NCBI GenBank assembly: GCA_964545715.1
Contig: CAZJHX010000043.1
Span: 4,688-68,687, forward strand
From: CAZJHX01 sp964545715
Lineage (GTDB): Bacteria; Myxococcota_A; UBA9042; GCA-2863065
Reading direction: 5' to 3'
DNA length: 64,000 nt
Shown piece after piece: positions 25,607-35,098 of the stretch; position 1 is the first letter of the stretch, and each line of letters opens with the position of its first letter. A model generated the notes under the pieces. It ran no database searches. It worked only from the letters and a program-made list of their open reading frames with translations, and was not told where the DNA came from. The position numbers were made by a program, and so were the translations under genes.

Positions 25607-26620
25607 ATGAGAGTTGCAATCAACGGTTTCGGGCGCATCGGCCGCCTTGTCTTGCGTCGCCTGGCGACCACCTCCGATATCGACGTCGTCGCTATCAACG
25701 ATCTCGCGGACAACGACGCGCTCAGCTACCTCTTTCGCTATGACAGCGTGCATGGCCGAGTGGCGGGGGCCAGCGTCGCCGATGACGTCCTGACCTTCGG
25801 CGATCGCCGCATCCCAATGTTCTCGGAGCGCAATCCCGAGGACCTCAAGTGGGGCGACAAAGGCGTGGACGTCGTCATCGAGGCCACCGGCGCCTTCCGC
25901 AAGCGCGCCGCCGCAAAGCGACACCTCGACAGCGGCGCCCAACGCGTGCTGATCACCGCACCGGCCATCGAGCCCGACCGCACGATCGTCCTCGGCGTCA
26001 ACGAGGACTCGCTGAACCTGGAGACCGATCGGATCATCTCCAACGCAAGCTGCACGACCAACTGCATCGCGCCCATCGCGTCCGTGCTGCACGAGACGTT
26101 TGGCATCGAGTCGCTGGCCTTCACCACGGTGCATGCCTACACCAGCAGCCAGGCGCTGGTCGACGTGCCCATGCGCAAAATCCGCCGTGGCCGTGCCGCC
26201 GCCGTCAGCATGATCCCGACCACCACCGGCGCCAGTCAGGCTGTCGCGCAGGTAATTCCGGCGCTTCAGGGGCGCATGACCGGCATGGCCGTTCGCGTGC
26301 CCGTGCCCGACGGCAGCTTGACGGACATGGTCGTCCGACTCAGCGATCCGCCGTCGGATACCGCCGCCCTCAACGCCGCGCTGCGGGCGGCCGCCGCGAC
26401 CGACCGTCTGCGCACCGTCATCGAGGTCTCAGACGACCCACTCGTGTCTATCGACATCGTCGGCAACGACCACTCTACGGTCGTGGACGCGGAGTCGACC
26501 GCTCAGGTCAGCGCCGACACCTTCAAGCTGTTCAGCTGGTACGACAACGAGTGGGGCTACTCCTGCCGCGTGGTCGACCTTGCGCGCCGCCTTTGTGGCA
26601 AGCCGCCCGTCGGACTCTAA
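25607..26620 (+). CDS. gap: Glyceraldehyde-3-phosphate dehydrogenase, type I
   Basis: A 337-aa NAD-dependent GAPDH of glycolysis/gluconeogenesis. AINGFGRIGRLVLRR forms the dinucleotide fold, SNASCTTNCIAP carries the catalytic cysteine, TTVHAYTSSQ the catalytic histidine, and WYDNEWGYSCRVVDLA the conserved C-terminal block. ATG at 25607 is preferred over an in-frame codon 6 bp earlier because it gives the usual MRVAINGFGR start. It is convergent with the hybrid kinase, the two stop codons overlapping in a CTAA. No other glycolytic gene is next to it, unlike the common gap-pgk arrangement. Confidence 0.96.
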   Translation: MRVAINGFGRIGRLVLRRLATTSDIDVVAINDLADNDALSYLFRYDSVHGRVAGASVADDVLTFGDRRIPMFSERNPEDLKWGDKGVDVVIEATGAFRKRAAAKRHLDSGAQRVLITAPAIEPDRTIVLGVNEDSLNLETDRIISNASCTTNCIAPIASVLHETFGIESLAFTTVHAYTSSQALVDVPMRKIRRGRAAAVSMIPTTTGASQAVAQVIPALQGRMTGMAVRVPVPDGSLTDMVVRLSDPPSDTAALNAALRAAAATDRLRTVIEVSDDPLVSIDIVGNDHSTVVDAESTAQVSADTFKLFSWYDNEWGYSCRVVDLARRLCGKPPVGL

Positions 26621-28266
26621 GCCTTCTCCGTCGTCGCGGCCTCGATAGCCGCTTTGATCCGGACGCTCAGCGCGTCGATGCTGCTGGTGTCCTTGCTGAC
26701 GACGCCGTCCACCGTGCCCACGCGCATCAGCTGGTCCTCGTCCGACATCTTCGGATCCGTCATCAGCACGACCGGGATCGACGCCAGCGCTGCGGTCTCG
26801 CGCAGCCGCTCCATGAAGCCGGCGGCGTCCATGTCGTCCAGGTCGGGATTGAACAGGATTGCCGTGATCTCGCCCGAGTCCAACAGCGTCAGCGCCTGCT
26901 CCCCTGTCTGGGCCTGCACCACCGGAAGCCCGGCTTCAGCAAGCGCTTCCGCCACGCTGAGTCGCACCGCGTCATCTCTCTCGAGCAGCAGCACCGCGTT
27001 GTCCAGCGACACTCGCCGCACCTGCTCCAGTACGCGCAGCAAGGTCTGGCGACGAATCGGCTTACTGATGTAGTGCGACGCCCCCAGCGCGTTGGCCGCC
27101 GAGCGCTCGTCGACGTTGGTCATCATGATTACCGGGATAGTCTTCAGCGCATCATCACGCTTCAACTGAGCCAGCAGCTCCCAGCCGCTGCGGCCCGGCA
27201 TCCTCACGTCCAGCGTTATGGCGTCGGGGCGGTGCTGCGCCGCCATAGCCAATCCCTCGTCGGCGTCGCGGGCGATCAGCACCTCAAAGCGCTCGCTGGG
27301 CAGCGATCGCAGGGCCAGGTTGTGCACAAACGGGTCGTCGTCCACGACAAGGACACGGGCTCGCCCCAGGGAATCCGGCGCCCCCGGCGCGTCGGCCTGC
27401 TGTGGCTCCAACAAGACATGGTCACTCACGTCGCCGACCGGTAGGCGCAGCGTGAAGCAGCTGCCGACGCCAAGCGTCGAGCGAACGTCGATCGCCCCAC
27501 CGAGCCCCTTTGCGAACTGGGCTGAGATGGCCAGCCCCAGCCCCGTGCCGCCGTACTTGCGCGTGGTGGAGGAGTCTGCCTGCCGAAAGGGCTGGAACAC
27601 TTGGTGTGCAGCCTCGGGCGTCATCCCGATACCGCTGTCCTCGACATCGAAGCGGACCAGGGAGCCGTCGTCGCCATCCTCACAGATCCGCACGCTGATC
27701 ACGCCGTCTTCACAGAATTTGCATGCGTTCGAGACCAGGTTCAAAAGTATCTGCTCCACGCGCTGGCCGTCCGTGTGAATCAGACCGTCGGGCCGCTCCC
27801 ACTCCACCCGCAGGTTGTTGTTGTTCTTTTCGGCCAACGCGCCCGCGGTATTGACCACCGACTCCACGATGGCGCCGATGCGGGTCGGCTCAAGCAGGTA
27901 CTGCATGGCGCCTGCCTCGATTTTGGACATGTCCAAAAGCTCGCTGATCAGCTTGAGCAGGTGCGTGCCGGCCTGATGGATCTTGGTCACATCCTGCACG
28001 ATCGCGTCCAAGCCGGCGTCGGCCGCGTCCTCGCTGATTATTTCGCTGTATCCGATGATCGCGTTGAGAGGGGTGCGCAGCTCGTGACTCATGTTTGCGA
28101 GAAAGGCCGACTTGGCCGTGTTGGCCGCTTCCGCCTGATCGCGAGCCCGTTTGAGGTCCTCGGCTGTCGACTCCAGGTGTGCGGCCTGCTCCATGGCAAC
28201 CGTCTCCGTCACCTCCAGCAGCTGTCGCAGCGCGGCGATCTCCGCGTTTAGATCCGCGTCCGTCAT
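26617..28266 (-). CDS. Hybrid histidine kinase with two receiver domains (second degenerate)
   Basis: A 549-aa soluble signalling protein. An N-terminal coiled coil (about 5-50) leads into HisKA with MSHELRTPLNAIIGYSE (phospho-His61). The ATPase domain follows (GIGMTPEAA and GGTGLGLAIS). Receiver 1 begins at VLVVDDDPFV and has the phospho-acceptor Asp in TLDVRMPGRSG. Receiver 2 begins at LLLERDD and has ILFNPDLDDMDAA, where Asn replaces the phospho-Asp and one of the acidic pair is lost, so it is probably a pseudo-receiver. There is no transmembrane segment; the sensor is likely the upstream GAF-like protein, 9 bp away. Output is unknown because no DNA-binding domain is present. Confidence 0.92.
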   Translation of the reverse strand: MTDADLNAEIAALRQLLEVTETVAMEQAAHLESTAEDLKRARDQAEAANTAKSAFLANMSHELRTPLNAIIGYSEIISEDAADAGLDAIVQDVTKIHQAGTHLLKLISELLDMSKIEAGAMQYLLEPTRIGAIVESVVNTAGALAEKNNNNLRVEWERPDGLIHTDGQRVEQILLNLVSNACKFCEDGVISVRICEDGDDGSLVRFDVEDSGIGMTPEAAHQVFQPFRQADSSTTRKYGGTGLGLAISAQFAKGLGGAIDVRSTLGVGSCFTLRLPVGDVSDHVLLEPQQADAPGAPDSLGRARVLVVDDDPFVHNLALRSLPSERFEVLIARDADEGLAMAAQHRPDAITLDVRMPGRSGWELLAQLKRDDALKTIPVIMMTNVDERSAANALGASHYISKPIRRQTLLRVLEQVRRVSLDNAVLLLERDDAVRLSVAEALAEAGLPVVQAQTGEQALTLLDSGEITAILFNPDLDDMDAAGFMERLRETAALASIPVVLMTDPKMSDEDQLMRVGTVDGVVSKDTSSIDALSVRIKAAIEAATTEKA

Positions 28267-28275
28267 CCAGGACTC

Positions 28276-28989
28276 CTACGGTGCGGGCTCAAATGTGCGT
28301 CCGGCCGCGTGCGGCATCAGCGCTAGCTTGACGCTGAGCGCCAGTGTTTTGAACAGCTGCGCGGTGTTTCGATCGAGCGGCAGCTTGGAAAACAGGATCG
28401 CGGCCATCAGATCACCCGAGGGCAGCATGCTCCCGAAGCCGAGTACCGACTGAATGCCGTACGGCACCACAAAATCGTCCTGCGCGGGTATCCACCTGCT
28501 GCCCAGCGCCCGGGGCACATGAAAGACGTTGAAGGTGGTCTGTTGCAGATCGAGGACGACATCGCTGTCCGGTCGCAGCAGCACCTCGATGTCGATGCCC
28601 AGCTGTCTCAGGAGCTGAGCGATCATCGGGATGTTCTCGACCGCCTCGGCGCTGACCAGCGGAATCGCCTTATGACCCGCGGATTGGTGGCGATCATTCC
28701 ATTGAGGTTCTTGTCCACGCGTGGCCAGCAGCACCAGGCACGGAACGGTCTCGCGCCCCGCGGTGTCACCGCCCATCGCGGTCGAGGCGAACGCACTGAG
28801 CGCGGGCTCCGAGAGCGAGCCCAGCGGTTGGGTCACATACAGACGAACCAACGGGCACGCCGGCTCTCCGGCCTCGTCCACCAGCACCCCGTGCAGGTAC
28901 TCAGTGGCACGTCTGGCCGCCGCTTCCATGCTCTGGGTGCCGTCGCCCAGACGCCGAAGCTCCGCCCCCAGGCCGATCATGTCGGTCAT
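28276..28989 (-). CDS. GAF-like sensor protein, partner of the hybrid kinase
   Basis: A 237-aa soluble protein from ATG 28989. It opens MTDMIGLGAELRRLGDGT and contains ACPLVRLYVTQPLGSL, a block I recognise from N-terminal GAF-like domains of bacterial hybrid kinases (usually LVRFFKTHPYG-like). VVPYGIQSVLGFGSMLPSG and MAAILFSKLPL also fit a GAF fold. There are no transmembrane segments and no catalytic motif. It lies 26 bp downstream of the giant lipoprotein and 9 bp upstream of the kinase, all on the minus strand. I infer that it senses a ligand and works in trans with that kinase. Family assignment is moderate. Confidence 0.7.
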   Translation of the reverse strand: MTDMIGLGAELRRLGDGTQSMEAAARRATEYLHGVLVDEAGEPACPLVRLYVTQPLGSLSEPALSAFASTAMGGDTAGRETVPCLVLLATRGQEPQWNDRHQSAGHKAIPLVSAEAVENIPMIAQLLRQLGIDIEVLLRPDSDVVLDLQQTTFNVFHVPRALGSRWIPAQDDFVVPYGIQSVLGFGSMLPSGDLMAAILFSKLPLDRNTAQLFKTLALSVKLALMPHAAGRTFEPAP

Positions 28990-29015
28990 GGAAAATGTCG
29001 CGAGGTTGTACTGTT

Positions 29016-32000
29016 TCAAAGGGTGTCGCCCACGTCCTCGTTCGCCGCGCCCGGCGTTCCATCGGAGTCGCTCCAGCTGTAGCGGCGCAGGTTGTTGTAT
29101 GCCGGGTGGCGCAGCGCCAGGCTCTTCCCAGTCGGTATCGGAGCCGACAAACCGGCCGTGTCCACCAGCACAGATGCCGCCGACCGCAGCGACAAGTTCA
29201 CGCCGGTGTTGGTCAGCGGCAAGCCCGTATAGGCGTAGTCGCACGTGACGCCGCCGTTCTCCGCGGCGTTGCCGTTGCGGCATAACACGGCCCGCCCCCC
29301 GGCCGGAATCGGTACGGACTGCGTGACCGTGTGGAACGCGGCGTCGGTCTCCAGCGTCCAGCCGTTGAGGTCGATCGCGGTCGTGCCCGGGTTGTGCACC
29401 TCGAACCACTCGCCATCCGGGTCGCTGACCGCGCTCGGATTGGCCATCACCTCGGTGATGATCGCCGCGCCCGGGCGGCTGCGCACTACGACGACGTCCA
29501 CCGGCCCCCCGGCCACGGTCACCGGTGGCACGATGTTCGTAAGCGTCGCGCCACCCAAGATGGTCAGCGTGTTGCCGGCGGCGGAGGTCACGTATACCCG
29601 ATCAGACAGTGGGTCGACGGTCACCGCGGTCGGGCCATCTCCAATCGCGACGGCCGGCGGCGCGGCGGGAAGCAGCGTGTCCAGGGAGAAGACGCGCACA
29701 ACGTTGCCGGCGGGATACGCCACCAGCAAGGTGCCGTTGGCCAGGTCCACATCCAGGCCCGCCGGCACGCCGAGCCCGGTCAGTGAGTCCCCCTGCAAGC
29801 CGGAGCCGTGCAGCGCTCCGACCACGCGGACGCCCTCGGCCTTGGGATCCGCCATGAAGACGCGCTCCTGGTCGGCGGCGTACACCGCTGCCGTGGGGTT
29901 GCCGCCCACAAAATACGGCGTTGTCGGGGCCTGCGACATCGGCGCCGCCAGCTCCAAGACGGCCAGCGAGCCCAGCTCGGACGGGATGAACAGGCGGCCG
30001 GTCTCAGGCTCCAGCGTAGGCGTCCCAATCGGCGGCGCGATCGCTTGCCCCGACGCCATCTGCAGCGCCGTCTGCACGTTCCATGTGGTCGCCGAGCCGT
30101 CGGAGCCGACGACCGCAAGCAGACCCAGGGACGGCGCAACCGCCACGACGCGGGACGGAGTCGCGGGGACCGGCGCGGGGGGCTGAGCGGACGGCTGCAG
30201 CACATCGATCGCCAGCACGCTGGCCGGCGCGTCGGGCACCGTGGCAAACACCACACCCGCCCCGTCGGCGCCGGCGAGATCGTGCACCGTTCCGGGCACG
30301 CTGGCCGAGCCGACGACCGCAAACGTCTCCGCATTTAGAATCGTCAGCTCCGCGTCGTCCTGGCCCGCGACGACGATGCGCGCTACGCACGCGGGCAGCG
30401 CCACCTCGGAGTAAGCGCACTGGCCACCAGTGCACGCATCCGCTGTGCAGGGGGTCCCGTCATCACAGTCCGCGTCCACGGCGCAGCACCCGACCGCCGG
30501 CGCCCCACCCGTGCACTGGCCCACGTCACACGCCTCGCCGACCGAGCAGGGGTTGCCGTCATCACAGGGCGCCCCATCGGGCGCCAGGAAAGGTACACAC
30601 GAGCCGGTCGCAGCCTCGCACTCGTTGAACAGGCAGCCGTTGGGCGCGTTGCACACCACCGCCAGCGCCCCGGTGCATACGCCCGCTTTGCACGCGTCTT
30701 CGGTCGTGCACAGCGACTTGTCGTCGCACGCAATGCCGTCGGCCGCTGGGAGGTCGATGCACGCTCCCGTGTCGGGCGAGCATGCAGTCACCAGGCACGG
30801 GTCCCCGGACGGCTCGCAAACCACGGCGCTTCCGCCCTGGCACTGGCCGCCCTGGCACGCGCTGCCCGTGTTGCAGGGATCGCCGTCCTCGCACTCGGTA
30901 CCGTCATCAGCCGCCGTCGACACACACAGCCCGGTCGCGACATCGCAGATCTCCGGTGAGCACTCGCTGCCGGCGTCGCACGTCTTCGGCGTCCCGGTGG
31001 TGCATGCGCCGTCCGAGCAGGTGTCCCCCAGGGTGCACGGCGCGCCGTCCTCGCAGGCCGTTCCATCCGTCGCCTTCTGCGTGATGCAACCCAGCGCCTT
31101 GTCGCACAGCGCAACGTGGCACGGCGGCGGCTGTGGACAGCTGACCTGCTGGCCCTCGCACACCCCGTCCGCGCAGGTGGTCAGCGTCGTGCACAGGCTG
31201 CCGTCATCGCACACCGTGCCGTCGTCCTTTTTGGTGGTTCCGCAGCCCGCCTCCGTGTCGCACACCGCCGTCTCGCACGGGTTCTCCGGCACATTGCAAA
31301 CCAGCGAATCGCCGCCCACGCACTGGCCGGCCGCGCACGTGCTGCCGATGAAGCACACGTTGTCCGCGCAGAGGCCGCCCTCGTTGGCGTCCTCTCCCAC
31401 GCAGCCGATCCCCGGCTTGCACACGTTGAACTGGCAGTCGCTGCCCGCGGTCGGGCACGTCTTGGGGGCGCCGTCGCATGCGCCGCTCACACAGACGTCG
31501 CCGGTCGTGCAGACGTCGGCGTCGTCGCAGGCCTGCCCATCCTCCAGCGCGGTCTCGACGCACCCACCCGCAGCGGAGTCACAGGCCGCTGTGGCGCAGA
31601 CGCTGGCCGGGTCGTCGCACGTGACCGTCACGCCGCTGCAGGCGCCGTCCAGGCACGAGTCGGGCTCAGTGCAGGGGTCGCTGTCGTCACAGGGCAGGCC
31701 GACCGCCACCGGTTTGGGCTCACACACCCCGGTGACGGTGTTGCAGATCGGCTCCAGGCAGTCGGCCGCGATCGGGTCGCACGCCGTGACCGCACCGCCC
31801 ACGCACGCGCCGCCCTGGCAGGCCTCGCCCGTGGTGCACGCGTTCAAGTCGTCACAGTCGCTGTCGTTGGCCAGCGGAGTCTGCGTGCAGTCGCCGCTGT
31901 CTGCGTCGCACGCGGCGGTCACGCACGCTGAAGAGGGTAGGCACTTGGGCAGCGCACCGGGCGCGCAGGCCCCGCCCAGGCAGATGTCGCCGATCGCGCA

Positions 32001-35000
32001 CGGATCATCGTCTGCGCACGGCGTGCCGTTTGCGCTGACGATGACGCCGCACGTGCCGTCCTTGGGATCGCAGGTCGCCTCCACGCACAGCTGATCGGGC
32101 ACCGGGCAGTCCTTGGGCGCGCCGGCGCATTGGCCCAGGCCGTCACATGCATCATCCACCGTGCAGTGCTTCTCGTCGTCGCAGGGCACGCCACTGTCCG
32201 CGGGCGCCTGCACGCATTTGCCGGGGCCCGGGTCGCACACGGCCACCGTGCAGACGTCGTCGTCGTCGGGGCAGTTCAGTGCAACGCCCAGACAGACGCC
32301 CGCGGAGCAGACATCTTTGACGGTGCAGGGGTTCTCGTCGTTGCAGACCTTTCCATCGTCCACCGGCTCGGGGAAGCAGACGCCAGTCGCCGGATCGCAC
32401 ACGTTGGGCGAGCAGAAGTCCTCAGTAGGTGAGCACGCGACCGCGATCTGCCCGACGCACTCGCCGTCGGTGCACTGGTCGGGGGTGGTGCATTTGGACC
32501 CGTCATCACAGGCGGCGCCGTCGGCCATCGCCTCATAGGTGCAGCCCAGGCCGGTGACGCAGGTGTCCGCCGTGCACGGGTTGCCGTCGGGCGGGCAGGT
32601 CGCCGTCTTCCCGCCCTGGCACTTGCCACCGCTGCAGGTGGTCTCGTCCGTGCAGACATCGCCGTCGCCGCACGCCACGCCGTCCTCGGCCGGCTTGAAA
32701 GAGCACCCCTCGCCCGCAACGCACTCCTCCAACGTGCAGGTGTCGCCGTCGTCGGGGCATGGCGTGGCCGCGCCGCCGGTGCAGGCGCCGCCGACGCAGA
32801 AGGTGTCCATGGTGCAGGGGTCGCCGTCGTCGCAGGCAGCCTCTTCCAGCGCGGGCGCCTCAACGCAATCGCCGGTCTTGGAGTCGCAGAACGCGACCGT
32901 GCACGGGTCGGCCGGGGCCGGACAGGAGACTGTCTGAGCGCCGGAGCACTGCCCGTCGGTGCACACGCCGGCGTCGGCGCATGGGTTGCCCACGTTGCAC
33001 GGCGCGCCCTCCTCCAGCGGCGTCGCGTCACAGTCGCCGGTGTTGGGGTCGCACGTCAGGTCGACGCAGCCGCCGATGGCAAAGCCGCAATCGATCGGCG
33101 CCCCCGCCAGGCACGCGCCTTTGTCGCAGATGTCGTCCGTGGAGCAGAGGTCGCCGTCGTCACACACCGTGCCGTCGACCGCCGGCCCGGTCGTGCACGA
33201 TCCGGTCTCCGCGAGGCAGAAGCCGATCAGGCAGTCGGCGCCCGGCTGTGGACACGTGGGCAGCTTTCCGCCGCCGCACACGCCGTCGGTGCATGTGGTC
33301 TCGGATGTGCACAGGTCGTCGTCCTCACAGGGCGTCCCCGGCGGCAGATCGGACTCCACACACCCATCGGTGGGGTCGCACAGCGGCGACTTGCACGGCC
33401 CGCTGGCGACGCACTCCACGCTCGCGCCCGTGCACTTGCCCTTCTTGCAGACGTCGCCGCTGGTACAGGCGTTGCTGTCGTCGCAGGCCTCATCGTCGGG
33501 CAGCTTTGCGGCCACGCAGCCGAGCAGCTCGTCACACGCCTCCAGCGTGCAGGCGTCGCCGTCATCCGGGCACTGCGTTGCCTCACCACCGCCGCAGCTG
33601 CCGCCGGTGCAGATCTCTCCGGTGGTGCAGGGATTGGAGTCATCGCATGCGGCACTTTCGGGGGCGGGGGTGCTGAAGCAGCCGTCCACTACAGAGCACA
33701 CCTCCTGAGTGCACGGATCGCCGTCGTCGTCGCACGTGATTGGGGCGCCGGTCGTGCACTCTTCCGTCTCGCAGACGCCGTCGCCGGTGCACGGGTTGCC
33801 GTCGTCACAGACCGCGCCGTCGGATTGGGGGACGCTGCTGCAGTCGCCGGTGATCGCGTTGCAGACCTCGATCGTGCAGCTGTTGCCGTCGTCGCAGTAG
33901 GCCCCGGTGCAGACGCCCGCAACACAGAGGTCATCGTCCGTGCAGATGTCATCGTCGTCGCATTTCGTGCCCTCTTCGATGGGGGTGCTCTCGCAATCGC
34001 CGCCCACGCAGACGGCCACGGTGCACGGCTCCTCGTCCTGCTCGCACTGGAGAGGCTGCCCCTTACAGGCGCCCTCGCCGCAGACATCATCGACGGTGCA
34101 GGCGTTGCCGTCATCGCAGTCGGGCGTGCCGGCGACCGGGGTGCCGATGCACTCACCCGTGCCGGGCTCGCAGGCGGGATCTTCACACTCGCTCGGCTTC
34201 TGTGTGCACTTGGGCACGCCGCCGAGGCAGCCACCGGCCAGGCAGGAGTCGTTCAGCGTGCACGGGTCCTTGTCGTCGCACAGCTCGCCGTCGGCGATCG
34301 GGGTCTCGACGCAGTCGCCGGTGTCGGCGTCGCATGACACCGTGGCGCACGGGAGATCGTCCTGCGCGCATTTCGGCTCGCCTGCGCTGCACGCCCCGTT
34401 GGCGCAGGAGCCCATGCTCGTGCACAGGTCGCCGTCGTCGCACTCGCCGCCTGCGTTGCCCGGGGCCTGTCCGCACTCGCCGGCCGCGCACAGGGCCGCG
34501 GTGCACACGTTGTCGTCTTCCGGGCACAGCTTTGCAGAGCCGGCGCAGGCGCCCGACAGGCACGTGTCGTTTTCGGTGCAGCCGTCGCCGTCGTCGCATG
34601 GGTCGAAGTCGTTGCCGGCAACCGCGTTGCAGGCGCCCGACTCCGGGTCGCACGTCGTGGTGGTGCACGGGTCGGAGTCGTCCGGGCAGGTCGCGGTGGT
34701 GGAGCCGCAGGTCCCGTCGGTGCAGCTGTCGGCCGTGGTGCACGGGTCCGTGTCGTTGCAGGTTGTGCCGTCTGCGACCGGGGTCGTCTCGCAGCTGCCC
34801 GTCTGAGGATTGCACGCCGCCGTGGCGCACTGGTTGCTCGTCGAGCACGAGACCACGGTGTCGTCAGCGAGGCACTGCCCGGCCTTGCACAGGAAGGTGC
34901 CGTTGCAGAGATCGCCGTCGGTATCGAGGGACGCGCATTGCTCGTCTGCCGTGCATCCCGACGGTGGAGGCGGCGGGTCCCCCGGGCAGCCACACACCCA

Positions 35001-35033
35001 CATTGCCAAAAAGCCGATACATACGCGTTTCAT
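29016..35033 (-). CDS. Giant Cys-repeat lipoprotein with beta-propeller-like region and lamin-tail domain
   Basis: A 2005-aa predicted lipoprotein. ATG at 35033 gives a signal peptide with lipobox WVCGC; 13 upstream codons are rejected because they precede it. From about residue 25 to 1585 it is an array of several dozen Cys-rich units of about 40 residues built on C(D/N)DxxxCTxxDxCxxGxC. Residues about 1600-1840 resemble a seven-bladed YVTN-type propeller (for example SDRVYVTSAAGNTLTILGG). The last ~150 residues match a lamin-tail domain (IITEVMANPSA, GEWFEVHNPG, IDLNGWTLE). It is surface-anchored by inference. It sits upstream of a sensor and hybrid kinase on the same strand, so all three may be co-transcribed. 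Confidence 0.88.
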   Translation of the reverse strand: MKRVCIGFLAMWVCGCPGDPPPPPSGCTADEQCASLDTDGDLCNGTFLCKAGQCLADDTVVSCSTSNQCATAACNPQTGSCETTPVADGTTCNDTDPCTTADSCTDGTCGSTTATCPDDSDPCTTTTCDPESGACNAVAGNDFDPCDDGDGCTENDTCLSGACAGSAKLCPEDDNVCTAALCAAGECGQAPGNAGGECDDGDLCTSMGSCANGACSAGEPKCAQDDLPCATVSCDADTGDCVETPIADGELCDDKDPCTLNDSCLAGGCLGGVPKCTQKPSECEDPACEPGTGECIGTPVAGTPDCDDGNACTVDDVCGEGACKGQPLQCEQDEEPCTVAVCVGGDCESTPIEEGTKCDDDDICTDDDLCVAGVCTGAYCDDGNSCTIEVCNAITGDCSSVPQSDGAVCDDGNPCTGDGVCETEECTTGAPITCDDDGDPCTQEVCSVVDGCFSTPAPESAACDDSNPCTTGEICTGGSCGGGEATQCPDDGDACTLEACDELLGCVAAKLPDDEACDDSNACTSGDVCKKGKCTGASVECVASGPCKSPLCDPTDGCVESDLPPGTPCEDDDLCTSETTCTDGVCGGGKLPTCPQPGADCLIGFCLAETGSCTTGPAVDGTVCDDGDLCSTDDICDKGACLAGAPIDCGFAIGGCVDLTCDPNTGDCDATPLEEGAPCNVGNPCADAGVCTDGQCSGAQTVSCPAPADPCTVAFCDSKTGDCVEAPALEEAACDDGDPCTMDTFCVGGACTGGAATPCPDDGDTCTLEECVAGEGCSFKPAEDGVACGDGDVCTDETTCSGGKCQGGKTATCPPDGNPCTADTCVTGLGCTYEAMADGAACDDGSKCTTPDQCTDGECVGQIAVACSPTEDFCSPNVCDPATGVCFPEPVDDGKVCNDENPCTVKDVCSAGVCLGVALNCPDDDDVCTVAVCDPGPGKCVQAPADSGVPCDDEKHCTVDDACDGLGQCAGAPKDCPVPDQLCVEATCDPKDGTCGVIVSANGTPCADDDPCAIGDICLGGACAPGALPKCLPSSACVTAACDADSGDCTQTPLANDSDCDDLNACTTGEACQGGACVGGAVTACDPIAADCLEPICNTVTGVCEPKPVAVGLPCDDSDPCTEPDSCLDGACSGVTVTCDDPASVCATAACDSAAGGCVETALEDGQACDDADVCTTGDVCVSGACDGAPKTCPTAGSDCQFNVCKPGIGCVGEDANEGGLCADNVCFIGSTCAAGQCVGGDSLVCNVPENPCETAVCDTEAGCGTTKKDDGTVCDDGSLCTTLTTCADGVCEGQQVSCPQPPPCHVALCDKALGCITQKATDGTACEDGAPCTLGDTCSDGACTTGTPKTCDAGSECSPEICDVATGLCVSTAADDGTECEDGDPCNTGSACQGGQCQGGSAVVCEPSGDPCLVTACSPDTGACIDLPAADGIACDDKSLCTTEDACKAGVCTGALAVVCNAPNGCLFNECEAATGSCVPFLAPDGAPCDDGNPCSVGEACDVGQCTGGAPAVGCCAVDADCDDGTPCTADACTGGQCAYSEVALPACVARIVVAGQDDAELTILNAETFAVVGSASVPGTVHDLAGADGAGVVFATVPDAPASVLAIDVLQPSAQPPAPVPATPSRVVAVAPSLGLLAVVGSDGSATTWNVQTALQMASGQAIAPPIGTPTLEPETGRLFIPSELGSLAVLELAAPMSQAPTTPYFVGGNPTAAVYAADQERVFMADPKAEGVRVVGALHGSGLQGDSLTGLGVPAGLDVDLANGTLLVAYPAGNVVRVFSLDTLLPAAPPAVAIGDGPTAVTVDPLSDRVYVTSAAGNTLTILGGATLTNIVPPVTVAGGPVDVVVVRSRPGAAIITEVMANPSAVSDPDGEWFEVHNPGTTAIDLNGWTLETDAAFHTVTQSVPIPAGGRAVLCRNGNAAENGGVTCDYAYTGLPLTNTGVNLSLRSAASVLVDTAGLSAPIPTGKSLALRHPAYNNLRRYSWSDSDGTPGAANEDVGDTL

Positions 35034-35098
35034 CTGGTCACCGAGTGTACGCGTGGCGTCGACGGCGGGCAAAACTACCTCAGCGACATGCGAGGGGT

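Noticed and set aside
30430..32094. 554-codon Ser/His/Pro-rich frame antisense to the giant lipoprotein
   Set aside because: It is the mirror of the Cys-repeat coding sequence, so its apparent repeats are a by-product.
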